This document shows, one piece after another, positions 38,501 to 46,301 of a stretch of DNA of 54,783 nucleotides. The position numbers were made by a program, and so were the translations under genes. The DNA is taken from positions 1-54,783 of the IMG/VR virus record IMGVR_UViG_3300025086_000031, one strand, 5' to 3'. The stretch is from a virus. Below the pieces are notes generated by a model. The model made no database searches. It saw only the letters and a list, made by a program, of their open reading frames with translations, and was not told the DNA's origin. The number at the start of each line of letters is the position of its first letter. The first letter of the stretch is position 1.

Positions 38501-41500
38501 GTGGCCGCTATAAAAAAGAAAAACGGAAAGTCATTCGGTCTTCCAGTAGTTACCTCAGGTATTGTTAGAGTTTTATATGGTAATTGGCTATCTAATAATC
38601 CAGCTAATAAAACAGGACAGTTTTACAATAACTTGTCTTTAAGAGATAGAAGTGCTACTATTGATGTTTGGGCTGCTAGGAATATGAGAAGAATAGTATA
38701 TTCTCAAGGAGGTTTTGTACCATTTAGAAGAAGACAATCTCAAGAAACAACAGTAGGTAATAAAGATTTTTCTTTTGCACAAAGTGTATATGCTGTAGCT
38801 GCTAAGAAGCTAAACTTAAACCCTGACGACCTACAAGCTGCTATGTGGTTTATAGAAAAACAAATATATGACGAATCTGGATTTAGTGGAACTGATAGAA
38901 CTGGAGCAGCTAAAGATCAAGCAACCATGGAAAACGCTGTAAATTCTGCTAAGATAACAGATAGAGTTATGGTGGGTGCTAGCACCTTTATAGGTAATAC
39001 AAGTCCAGAACAGAAAAACAGAATATATAGTGCTACAGCTAGAGCTATACAAAAAGCTTTAGAAAGAAATGCTACTGACGAAGAGATTGCCGCTGTGATA
39101 GCAGAGACTATGCAGGGTTCTGTAAGAATGGATCAAGCACTTCAAAACTTAGACGCTGTAGTTTCTTTATTAGGTGCTATGGGTAGACCATATCAGTCGG
39201 AAGGTATATATATGAATCAAACAGAAGATACTATAAATTTAGAAATGTTAGTTGATGCTGGAACAGATTTATCTCCTTTATTTGATGAGCTATTAAATAC
39301 AGCTATTAACAATGAGCAAGAGTCTGTGTTTGCATCTAAAGTGACAACAAAACAAGATCCTAACGCTAGACCTTTTAGGAGAATAGAGTTTGACTCTCCC
39401 ATGACACTTACTGATGCTAGAATGTTTGCTAATGAGCATTTTGGGCCTAATGGTGTAGAGGGATTAACTCTTAATTACAATCAAGAAGGTGAGGTTACGG
39501 GTATGTCAATGCAATTTGTTCCTGAATATTTAATGGAACCTATGGGTGAGGGTTTAACGATGGAAAATATAAAAGAATATGAGTCAAGATGGGAGGATGG
39601 TGCAAATAAAGCTATAAGAGAAATACAAGAAAAATACGGTGAAGATATTTTTAATACCGTAGAAAATGGATATATTAACACAAAAGTTTTTACAAATGGG
39701 GAATACGAAACAACTACAAGACAAGAAAAGTCGTTTGAAACAGACATCAATAGAGAGCTTGCCAGAAGGCAAAGAGCTATTAATAGCGGGGACAACGCCC
39801 AGGACATCTCTGATCTCAGAACAGGAGATGAATATTCTAGCGGAAGCGTTCAGCGTTTTCAAATCTTAACAGATTTTGCAGACAAATTAGATCAGATATA
39901 TAAAGATTTAGGTGGTAATGCTTATGCAGATCCATTTATGTCAATTCCTATTATTAGAGCCGCCCTCAAAACAGCTTCTATTACCCTTAGAGCCACTTCT
40001 AGTGTAGCTAAAGCTGTAGATGCAGCTATAGATTACTTAAATAGAGCTCAAGCTGATGGGGATAAATTTATTCCTAATCAAGAAGCTGAGATAAGAGAAT
40101 TATTCAAAAATTTCCTATCAACACAAGAAGGGTTGTTTAACCCTAAAGATCCTGGAATGTCTGGAGAAACTGAACTGACAGAAGAAGAAGCATCTCAACT
40201 TGAAGAGCAAGAGGCTCGTTTACAGGAAATGAGAGAAAGACGAGTTCTTGAGATGATTGACGCTTTAAATTCTGATATAGACCTTAAAGATTGGACGGAT
40301 GCAGACTACTCAGAAACTTTAGAAGAGTTACAGAAAGATCAAGATGCAGCATTCTCTAGGGGTAAAGATAATTTCTTTGGAAGGTTAGCGGATTTTAGAA
40401 GGTCTTTAGACAATATGTTTGTTAAATTAAAAGAGCAAACAGTAGATACTAAATTTAGAATAAAAAGATCTATTAGAAATATAGGTAAAGATTTAAATCT
40501 TAGTGAGACAGCTTCTAATGCACTCGCATCTATAACTCTATGGTTAACGGTTCCAGGTACAGCTAAAGAACTTATAGATCAAGCTAATAAAAAAATATGG
40601 GGAGCTTTATCTTCTGCTCAAATAAAACTGGTAGGTCAACTATCTACACTTGAAAGAATAATAGAGCTTGATAATTTATCTGACGCTCAAAAATCAGCAG
40701 CTGATGCTATTGTTAAGAACTTAAATATTTTATCTAAAAAACTTGGTAAAGCTAAAACAAAAGAGGAAAAAGCCGCTATAAAAGAACAAATAAAACAATC
40801 TGAAGCTCAAATAGATAACATATATAAAGATAACTCCAGTGTTAGTGTCAAGAAAAACGAGGATGGCTCAGGTTATTATTTAGAATATGTAACGAAAGAT
40901 AAGAGTGGAAAAGATCTTTTTATTAAAATGAAACCTGGTATAGCCTCAATAACTAATCCAACTACTAAGAGTAAGGTTTGGCCTTGGAGGATGAAGCATC
41001 CAGAGGTTAAAAATCCTAAAGGAGAAGGTTATGTCATGATGAATAAAGAGATTGCTGAAGGTATGATTAACAGCATGAAGTTGAAGGAAGGTGATGGGTT
41101 TAAAGTTATTAGAGAGACTACAGATAAATTATTTGAAGAATATCGTAATGAGTTAAAAAGAAATTTTGAAGCGGGGTTAATAGATGAGGCAACTTATAAT
41201 GAACTTAAAGATCTTAAATATAACCCTAGAAAGTTTGTTGATCACGTAATATTTACGGAGAGAAACTTGAATGAACAGAGGAAATCAGGTCGTGCTAATA
41301 AGGGTGATCATTTAGAGTCTCCTTTACAAATGTTAAAACAGGGTAGTGATCAGGTTCTTTTTATGGATCCAGTTAAGTTATTACAAAACACATTAGCTAT
41401 CGGAGCTAAATTAAGAGCTGAGAATGAGGTTAGAAGAGGTATATATGATATAATATCTCAAGCTACAAAGAAGGGGTTTGAGTACGTTAATGGAACAAAT

Positions 41501-44077
41501 ATGGCTGTAGAGGAAATAGGATATATACTAAAAGACGGAGAACAGGTGAGACCTGGATATGTGGAAATGAGCTATAATGAAGGTGGTAAAAAGATTAGGT
41601 TTGCCATGAAAAATGCTTCTTATGAAAGTTTATTTGCTCATCCTAGAGAAATGGTTCCTGCTGGGGATCAACTTAACATGATAACTGGACCCTTAAAATG
41701 GGGTGGTAGTATGCTTAAAACATTTGCTACTGGTGTTGGTGCACCATTTTTCTTTATTGCTAACGTGTTTTATGATTTTGCTCAGCAAGTTATGTTTACA
41801 GACACCTATAACGGTAATTGGTACGGATCAACTCTAGCAACAAAATTCGGAATAGCAGCTTCAGATTGGTTATCTGTAATGAAGGATGCAGCAACAAATG
41901 GACCACTTAGCCAGGAATATAAGATGCTTGGAGGTTCTTTAGAATTTATGACTAGATACGGATTAATGGATTACTCAACAGATTTATTGGTAAATGAAAA
42001 GGAGTTGTCAGAAAGAGTTAAAGAGATAATGTCTAATCCTGAAAACAAACTCAATGAAGATCAGGCTAGAGATCAAGCTATTCGAGAACAAGTGAGTAGA
42101 ATGTATGGTGATAACGCTCCTTACACAAACCCTAATACAAAAAGTGGATGGGAGATAATTAAAAGAGTTGTGTCATCTATGAACTCAACATCTGAAATGA
42201 CGGGTAGATTAGCTAATACTCGTAGATGGACTAAAAAATATATACAAGAGTATAAAGATAAAAACGATGGTCAAGAACCTACGGGTGAGGATCTTATACA
42301 AATCAAGAAAAGAGCTGTGGCTAATGCGGTTGATTACGCTAACTTTAATAATGGGGGGAAATCTATTAAGTTTTTTGATTCTTTAGGGTTTGCTTACCTT
42401 AATGCTGCATCACAAGTTCTTGATAAGAGTGTTAGGTATGTTAGTGAAAATCCAGCTCAATTCGCTTGGGATGCGGCACAATGGGCTGTAACATTTGGAG
42501 CTGGTATAATGGCTTACAACTTGCAGTATTTTGATATCTTAGATGAGGACGAAGAAGAAAGATTACAGAATAATTTAAATGATGCGATAGAGAGTGGGGA
42601 TAATAAATTAGAGAAAAGGATAAGAGAAAAGCTGTACAAAAACAGAAGATACTTTATAAATCATATTAGCGATTATGATATGGAGAATTATCACTGTATA
42701 ATATTACCTGGTAAAGTTACAGATATAGTGAGTCAAGAGAAAGAAATAGCTTTACAAGATCAATTAAAGATTGCTGAAAGCATGCCTATAGGGGAGGATA
42801 GAGATAAAAGAATAGCTGAAATTAAAGAGCAGTTATCTGATAATAGAGTTGTAACTCCTAGATATTTAAAGATACCTAGCGATGCTAGAATAAATGCTTT
42901 TAGAGTTGGTGTTGAAGATCTTACGTTTAAGCATATTACTGGATCTAACTACAGGGTTCAATCTGAAGACGCTTTATCATTTACTCCGTGGGGTAGAGGT
43001 GATGAGAAAAATTCTTACGGTAGAATATTACAGAAAGCTATACCAGCTGGTGGTGGTAATCCTAGGGATTTAGTAGCTTCAAATCCTCTCCTTAATGTAA
43101 TATTAAAAACAACTCAAAATTATGACGCTTTTTACAATAGACCTATATGGAAAGATTATAATGAAGGTGCTAATGGGTATACTCAGTATGAAGGTTCTTT
43201 TGATAAATATGAAGACAAGTGGCTAAGAGATTTATCTAAGAGACTTGATACAATGGGGTTGTGGGAAGGAGGTTTTCCTATTACAACTACAAAATCAGTT
43301 TTAAGTTCTTTATTTACCAATATGGATAGAAACCCAGTTAACGCTATAGTTAACCATAGTTATGTAGCTGCTACTGGAGGTCTTAATGAGTATGAGAAAG
43401 AACAATATGGAAATCAAATGAATATGTTTTTAAATGATGTTTTAGGCCCAGTAACAAAAAGGTATGTTGGAGATATTGATCTTCTTAGAAATCAAAAATC
43501 TAAATTACAAGCTGAAGCTGATCATATGAGAGAGACAGAAGATAGATTCCAAGCTAACTTAAGGCTTTCTTATCAAGCTGTTATAAACAAGAATGGAATA
43601 AGAAAAGATCCTGACACAGGAAATTGGATAGATGCTGACGGTAAGGTTATGAGACTTGAGGATTCAGATGGAGATGGATTATATGATGCTAAAGACTTTT
43701 TCTTATCTGAATCAGACAGAGTAATAAATCAAGTGGAGGATGAGCTTAGAGGTAGATTGGGTGAAGATGAGATTATAGATCAAAACTTATGGAACGTGGA
43801 AGAACAGAAAAAGCGAATACATAGAATGGTTGTTATGGATTGGAAGTATGGTGAAAACAGTTCTGATATTCAAAGGGCTATTATAGATTTTAAACAAGGT
43901 AATAAAATGACAGCAGCCTTTATGATATATCAAATAAGAAAAGAGTCAATGGGTGACTCGCAACAATATAGCTCTTTAATGAAGACTATTAGAGAAGAAA
44001 ATATAATTTCAGATCCTCAAGTTATGTATATGATGAAACAATTTGCAATAGCTGATGCTGAAAAAATTACAGAGTAA
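32600..44077 (+). CDS. Giant polyvalent internal virion protein, 3825 aa
   Basis: A single uninterrupted frame of 11.5 kb. Parts visible in order: a helical N-terminus; hydrophobic helices at about 935-985 and 1098-1125; a domain at about 1250-1505 with VHDFFGHTELGNGF and RRAMTTETRGQNSWVNF, recurring in phage polyvalent proteins; a helical domain at about 1865-2095 (FFELLGVTSPQAPPQ, ATIDVWAARNMRR, LQAAMWFIEKQ), also seen in such proteins; coiled coils; and an LPD38-like region at about 3020-3320 (GPLKWGGSMLKTFATG; SEMTGRLANTRRW; FDSLGFAYLNAASQV). Such proteins are packaged in the head and ejected with the DNA to form a channel or counter host defences. An A10 run lies near the 5' end. No RNA polymerase motif was seen. 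Confidence 0.75.
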   Translation: MAVVYQKDKNAIRFVADFYKKFKPNHKLTQVEIDSIFAQYDGDYETMVKDIYGALTEYTPSDSDITSVINRYALKKKDSANGLLESATGESEQLEIDENKEGFTAEDGAFVTDLNLSTDEEIHKGLEGAKAGTSATLNYKTKEPRVLEGRQDYPIHVYADGGYQGVLKPGGKMKTSPASKIVEIPTDKYFKAQDGAIVPNEENNQDVSIENEEDVWNYDYILKTFTKNGSPVDASQVPINIMGDLKIDIQNQHDLQKREKSRNDAEIQAGLKNVEFNQNFEQFYGQEGDLNFYKAAQLYAENPENFNLLLESTEEGQFVDYEGMQIPLTTSISESGKDLISAANPDTNTFFHEVPVGGGSNEEILSEYGIESGLVTGDENQSFQSVDDDGLTQYETILNMDNHMASLLNQRSELVGGKHVYKEDKKSKFLRPKALYEEGVDQTTTLGNINYNTLSEDQRFQYEKLTEQINNVKGAKAKLNVQLLTSSNKHGVNDVKTAYGGLKTHEDRVSFFNSSSDQINDKVDRSESYQMNLVVSELKNEIQQDLSDEFSVDTEAKDLLQKYQTNKGIKFKGPEEMLGDKVFMNLYSDFQKSRLNKINMTIADIDWQNEETFKTQVKLNASLKNINKQLERLELQKENEKIDEDEYIEQSTKLNQQISILREKMEENRGKRGYERGTEMFTETGERIEGPVATEEDKIIQQQITNKEAEFMQALSQAEDYGAFVDKLMRAQDGLYSTELMNQDIWKNEKMTLPSGKEMTLEEMYSFIQAQSGDTGALWSLGIGGGAKELREQFDSEAERNTGVIGLRQQLRTIDKSIPMMIAKNFGEGSKEDAVFMIEMLKNFKGRYYENQTQLVAMSNVLTFNVDPGKEWGEKTGAGLFLRQMSESFGHAVHKRHVHSEDDMINYYDDIANAYGIELTDQQKVAGEISLNDMVAQGVGTTVPIMIEMIATMPLAGAGLKTLTKVPLIKNAMVAAKTTDVGKFWWNFSENVVRGAVAFEMTSGDQATWRMGAAEGATEQVMNSLFKRTPVTRSLLTLYRSFGKPGVKVATLPPRILAGGGAELLAEYSGEFVENLTNMGFNWEEALMATVGQSRDERINKLMTTAIICVGLSTAFTTLTANSIEQNFQDMLDGGQLGPEDTKLVQDFLGVMDEYKKSPQGEQLTLWGDDDFDTMVGETPDHLSGVNGDDEGDTPGGPTIPLGEGPGGLPTIKDERDEDIGMPASGGRQLTLFEDESVRSSAGNTSSVNPGNRLFNDPNPETSQIAKNYINTNSPQIGVQHSDATPVTDINEENSKNIADAYEAMENNPNDPKVQKAYTALANETQMQYQELINAGYTIEVYNGKGEPYANSDEMIKDVRDNKHLYIFGTETGFGQGQITDQMRAENPLLQPTEFQDVNGNPLLVNDLFRAVHDFFGHTELGNGFGIKGEENAWLNHSRMFSHDARRAMTTETRGQNSWVNFNQKLRREDGSMPKKGDPDYVRPQDRPFADQKIGLLPDEFVFQQPSTPSVTADPAVEVTQDTPFKYNRSKKVYEGTVNNKPFVIAKRYGKQEWIEALSGEVLGRTKKEAIKTLKLAMEGPVAMDLMESTDQITEELAGIIDLINASTNAHDSDVDPNTKSPENIESLVDRTIRGIDSELDRINRNRGKNLYMDVTMGLGPVAWEAFLKALKTGLKAGQSVSVAFNKAVESIKGLDEFKEESIESLKKRFLFNNDGVVKFAEEAIINKVTAPKFLEALQEKYPDQYNEIEAKEIYKIAKLRVNPKVVRSNYTRSELKQIDNLQNKIDQHNNVDMKNDRSLSDPMQILFDGGFVVLKNGKPVIKTLPFNFNGAPIFQGLNEQQKIELASDLLIQDFNTNSSKIDLERATGWYSKTKNLIQQKFGGNAPIFFELLGVTSPQAPPQVNFRKSTEVLRSYSEGKFDESLEIYDNKVKAIMAQYDQGVFGVGKKAVIKAKELIKQASSDQDVVAAIKKKNGKSFGLPVVTSGIVRVLYGNWLSNNPANKTGQFYNNLSLRDRSATIDVWAARNMRRIVYSQGGFVPFRRRQSQETTVGNKDFSFAQSVYAVAAKKLNLNPDDLQAAMWFIEKQIYDESGFSGTDRTGAAKDQATMENAVNSAKITDRVMVGASTFIGNTSPEQKNRIYSATARAIQKALERNATDEEIAAVIAETMQGSVRMDQALQNLDAVVSLLGAMGRPYQSEGIYMNQTEDTINLEMLVDAGTDLSPLFDELLNTAINNEQESVFASKVTTKQDPNARPFRRIEFDSPMTLTDARMFANEHFGPNGVEGLTLNYNQEGEVTGMSMQFVPEYLMEPMGEGLTMENIKEYESRWEDGANKAIREIQEKYGEDIFNTVENGYINTKVFTNGEYETTTRQEKSFETDINRELARRQRAINSGDNAQDISDLRTGDEYSSGSVQRFQILTDFADKLDQIYKDLGGNAYADPFMSIPIIRAALKTASITLRATSSVAKAVDAAIDYLNRAQADGDKFIPNQEAEIRELFKNFLSTQEGLFNPKDPGMSGETELTEEEASQLEEQEARLQEMRERRVLEMIDALNSDIDLKDWTDADYSETLEELQKDQDAAFSRGKDNFFGRLADFRRSLDNMFVKLKEQTVDTKFRIKRSIRNIGKDLNLSETASNALASITLWLTVPGTAKELIDQANKKIWGALSSAQIKLVGQLSTLERIIELDNLSDAQKSAADAIVKNLNILSKKLGKAKTKEEKAAIKEQIKQSEAQIDNIYKDNSSVSVKKNEDGSGYYLEYVTKDKSGKDLFIKMKPGIASITNPTTKSKVWPWRMKHPEVKNPKGEGYVMMNKEIAEGMINSMKLKEGDGFKVIRETTDKLFEEYRNELKRNFEAGLIDEATYNELKDLKYNPRKFVDHVIFTERNLNEQRKSGRANKGDHLESPLQMLKQGSDQVLFMDPVKLLQNTLAIGAKLRAENEVRRGIYDIISQATKKGFEYVNGTNMAVEEIGYILKDGEQVRPGYVEMSYNEGGKKIRFAMKNASYESLFAHPREMVPAGDQLNMITGPLKWGGSMLKTFATGVGAPFFFIANVFYDFAQQVMFTDTYNGNWYGSTLATKFGIAASDWLSVMKDAATNGPLSQEYKMLGGSLEFMTRYGLMDYSTDLLVNEKELSERVKEIMSNPENKLNEDQARDQAIREQVSRMYGDNAPYTNPNTKSGWEIIKRVVSSMNSTSEMTGRLANTRRWTKKYIQEYKDKNDGQEPTGEDLIQIKKRAVANAVDYANFNNGGKSIKFFDSLGFAYLNAASQVLDKSVRYVSENPAQFAWDAAQWAVTFGAGIMAYNLQYFDILDEDEEERLQNNLNDAIESGDNKLEKRIREKLYKNRRYFINHISDYDMENYHCIILPGKVTDIVSQEKEIALQDQLKIAESMPIGEDRDKRIAEIKEQLSDNRVVTPRYLKIPSDARINAFRVGVEDLTFKHITGSNYRVQSEDALSFTPWGRGDEKNSYGRILQKAIPAGGGNPRDLVASNPLLNVILKTTQNYDAFYNRPIWKDYNEGANGYTQYEGSFDKYEDKWLRDLSKRLDTMGLWEGGFPITTTKSVLSSLFTNMDRNPVNAIVNHSYVAATGGLNEYEKEQYGNQMNMFLNDVLGPVTKRYVGDIDLLRNQKSKLQAEADHMRETEDRFQANLRLSYQAVINKNGIRKDPDTGNWIDADGKVMRLEDSDGDGLYDAKDFFLSESDRVINQVEDELRGRLGEDEIIDQNLWNVEEQKKRIHRMVVMDWKYGENSSDIQRAIIDFKQGNKMTAAFMIYQIRKESMGDSQQYSSLMKTIREENIISDPQVMYMMKQFAIADAEKITE

Positions 44078-44101
44078 TAGATATAATGATTAAAAAATAA
44101 C

Positions 44102-44109
44102 TATATTTA
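44102..44109 (+). promoter_or_regulatory. Possible -7 element, near-leaderless
   Basis: TATATTTA, one base off TAnnTTTG, ends 4 nt before the ATG at 44114, at the same distance as the boxes before 1029 and 29034. No clear -33 box. It would drive the exported-protein block separately from the giant gene. Confidence 0.4.
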
Positions 44110-44113
44110 CAAG

Positions 44114-45187
44114 ATGAAAAAGGACATAAGTAAAATACTTTATATAATAATGATGATAGTGGTATTTGGTATATCCACTGCTTTTAGTCAAGGAGACTTT
44201 TTTAAGTATTCCACTTTCTACACTTCAATGACTATGAACACTCCTTTTGTTGAGAGGGGTGACTATGTAGCTGCAGATAAAGGCTATGAGGATGTAACTC
44301 AAGTCCATCCATACGATTATAATTTAACTCTCGGCTTGAGAAAAATAGCACGATTTGATTATGAATACAAAGTTAAAACATGGTATTATGGAACTGAAAA
44401 AGCTGTTGCAGATAATGTTACTATTGGTAATAGCGTTGGTTGGGAGTATCTACTTAATTATTCATTTATACGTAATCGTGGTGATAAATATACTGAGCAA
44501 AATTTCTGGCTTAGATACCTTGGAGATAAATGTGTAACAAAAGTTCAGTATAAGGATAATCAGAGAGTTAATTTAAGATATAACTCATTCGATACAAGAT
44601 TTAGGATTAATAAGGGAAATTGGGATTTTACTATTGGTGGAGTATTTCGTATGCACCCAGTATATGGTGTCACTCCAATAGAAGATTTCTGGATTCCTGG
44701 AGAGTCTACTTTTCAACAGTTAGCAGAGGATTTTGGATATGCTCCAGAACAATGGGTTCAGGGGTTTTATGTTAATCAAAACTGGTACGATGTTAGTGGT
44801 GGAGACTCCGTTTTGGTCGCTACCTCGAATGATGAGTTCTTCAACCACTACTTCGGTGATGCAGTGGAAACATATAATGAGAGAGAGTTAGAAAAACTTG
44901 GAATGCAGAAAGAATTAAGTGCTGTTATAGGAATAGCATACTATAAATATACCCCTAAAATGTGGATGCACGCTTGGGTTAATTGCATGCCTGTTCACTA
45001 CGGAATGGATGAGTATTCATTTGAATATGGTAAAGAAGATTGGGATAATATGGAGTGGGATGCTGGTATGGTATTTGGATCTAGAATAACCAAGAACTTG
45101 GGAATGTTTGTGGAGGGAACTCATATGCGTTATTGGATGAAACCTGTATATGAAGTAAAGTTTGGTTTTAACTATTTAATATTTTAA
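44114..45187 (+). CDS. Predicted outer-membrane beta-barrel protein
   Basis: 357 residues. The signal peptide (MKKDISKILYIIMMIVVFGI, then STAFS) has Gln26 at the predicted +1, following the Bacteroidota Q-rule. The mature part shows alternating amphipathic, aromatic-rich strands (FDYEYKVKTWYYG; FDTRFRINKGNWDFTIGGVF; GMFVEGTHMRYWM) and ends YEVKFGFNYLIF, with the C-terminal Phe typical of barrels handled by the BAM complex. It is expected in the host outer membrane. It heads the block with a lipoprotein and a secreted repeat protein. Possible roles are receptor masking, superinfection exclusion or lysis; none is proven. Confidence 0.62.
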   Translation: MKKDISKILYIIMMIVVFGISTAFSQGDFFKYSTFYTSMTMNTPFVERGDYVAADKGYEDVTQVHPYDYNLTLGLRKIARFDYEYKVKTWYYGTEKAVADNVTIGNSVGWEYLLNYSFIRNRGDKYTEQNFWLRYLGDKCVTKVQYKDNQRVNLRYNSFDTRFRINKGNWDFTIGGVFRMHPVYGVTPIEDFWIPGESTFQQLAEDFGYAPEQWVQGFYVNQNWYDVSGGDSVLVATSNDEFFNHYFGDAVETYNERELEKLGMQKELSAVIGIAYYKYTPKMWMHAWVNCMPVHYGMDEYSFEYGKEDWDNMEWDAGMVFGSRITKNLGMFVEGTHMRYWMKPVYEVKFGFNYLIF

Positions 45188-45189
45188 TT

Positions 45190-45381
45190 ATGAAAAAACT
45201 ATTATTCTTATTGGTACTATGTTCAGGGTGCTCAATGTTATTTAATCCTGATAATTACAATCCAAACCCCACCCCAAAACCTATCGTTGAGGAGCCAAAA
45301 GATTCAATTAGGGTTGATACTATAAGATTAACAAACGGTATTGATCATATTATTATGTTAGATACAGTAAAAATAAAATAG
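45190..45381 (+). CDS. Small predicted lipoprotein, 63 aa
   Basis: The N-terminus MKKLLFLLVLCSGC is a lipoprotein signal peptide with the acceptor Cys14 after SG. The mature chain is short, Pro/Asn-rich (NPDNYNPNPTPKP), then has DSIRVDTIRL and MLDTVKIK, echoing the 'DTI' words of the repeat protein that follows. It starts 2 nt after the barrel gene and stops 2 nt before the next. It may partner the barrel or the repeat protein, or act as an outer-membrane spanin subunit; sequence does not decide. Confidence 0.65.
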   Translation: MKKLLFLLVLCSGCSMLFNPDNYNPNPTPKPIVEEPKDSIRVDTIRLTNGIDHIIMLDTVKIK

Positions 45382-45383
45382 AT

Positions 45384-46301
45384 ATGAAAAAACTATTAAT
45401 AATATTATTTGCTTTCATTAGCTCTTTAACTTACTCTCAGCAATATGATTTTGAAGCTATATGTTTAGCTTGTGCTGAAGCAGAAGGTTTTTATTGTGGT
45501 GATGATCCCACAAACTGGACTCAATATTCTCCTAATGGTTGTGTTCAAAACTCTTGGATAAACGATGGATGGGTGGACTGTGTTGATGCTACTGATGAAG
45601 GAGAAGATGTTGTTCCAACATCCCCTGATGAATGTGCTCCTCCCCCACCACAATGTGACACTATTTATGTGGATGTTCCAGTAATAGAATATGTATATGA
45701 AACTGACACAGTTGAAGTTGAGGTTCCTTTTTACATTTATGAAACAATCATACAGCTAGATACAATAGTCGAGACGGAATATATAACTCAGATTGTTATA
45801 GATACTATTATTGAAACACAGCTAGACACAATTTACAACACAGAATATATAACTCAAATAGTAATTGACACTGTGATTCAGGAGGTTGAGGTTTTTGTTC
45901 CTGAGTATATATATGTTACAGACACTGTATATGCGGAGGTGCTAGATACTATGTTTATAGATGTCATACAAGAAGTGGAGGTTGTTGTATATGATACTAT
46001 AGTTGAAACAGAAATTGAATATGTGGAGTTTTTTGTTACAGATACTATTGTTCAGTATGATACTATAGTAAACACAGAATACGTTGAAATATTTGTTATT
46101 GATACTGTAGTAGAATATATTGAGGTTGTAGAAATTGAATATATAGACTGTGACACTGGTTTACCTTGCGGATCTGGAATGGAAGAAATATTAGATAAAT
46201 CTATTAATACTGGATTGTTATACGATCTAAACGGGAAAGCTATAAGAAAAACAGAAGGAATATATATAAAAAATGGTAAAATTAAATATTTAATAAGATG
46301 A
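45384..46301 (+). CDS. Secreted repeat protein with T9SS-like C-terminal signal
   Basis: 305 residues. The signal peptide (MKKLLIILFAFISSLTYS) has Gln19 at +1. A cysteine-rich head (about 28-95) is followed by ~155 residues of acidic beta repeats built from DTI/DTV words (for example LDTIVETEYITQIVIDTIIE, 22-residue period), then a cysteine pair (CDTGLPC). The last ~30 residues (LLYDLNGKAI...GIYIKNGKIKYLIR) resemble the short C-terminal sorting signal of type IX secretion substrates ('YDL.GR.V....GIY.V.GKK...K'). It would therefore be displayed on, or released from, the host surface. The 3' end overlaps the next gene by 4 bases (ATGA). Its phage function is unknown. Confidence 0.65.
   Translation: MKKLLIILFAFISSLTYSQQYDFEAICLACAEAEGFYCGDDPTNWTQYSPNGCVQNSWINDGWVDCVDATDEGEDVVPTSPDECAPPPPQCDTIYVDVPVIEYVYETDTVEVEVPFYIYETIIQLDTIVETEYITQIVIDTIIETQLDTIYNTEYITQIVIDTVIQEVEVFVPEYIYVTDTVYAEVLDTMFIDVIQEVEVVVYDTIVETEIEYVEFFVTDTIVQYDTIVNTEYVEIFVIDTVVEYIEVVEIEYIDCDTGLPCGSGMEEILDKSINTGLLYDLNGKAIRKTEGIYIKNGKIKYLIR
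45753..45884 (+). repeat. Two tandem 66-bp coding repeats
   Basis: Units 45753-45818 and 45819-45884 encode 22 residues each, opening QLDTIVETEYITQIVIDT and QLDTIYNTEYITQIVIDT. Looser copies of the same unit occur further along (around YDTIVETE and YDTIVNTE). DNA divergence is mostly silent, so the protein pattern is kept. Confidence 0.75.

Noticed and set aside
39481-39869. Open frames on the minus strand, and a second plus-strand frame, inside the giant gene
   Set aside because: Rich in Leu/Ser/Phe with no domain or promoter; they are by-products of the codon bias of the real frame.
32600-44077. crAss-like virion RNA polymerase
   Set aside because: The size is suggestive, but I found no DFDGD-type catalytic motif or other RNA polymerase signature; polyvalent/LPD38-like patterns fit better.
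45753-46140. CRISPR-like repeat array
   Set aside because: The repeats are coding, keep a 22-codon frame and have no unique spacers; they are protein repeats.
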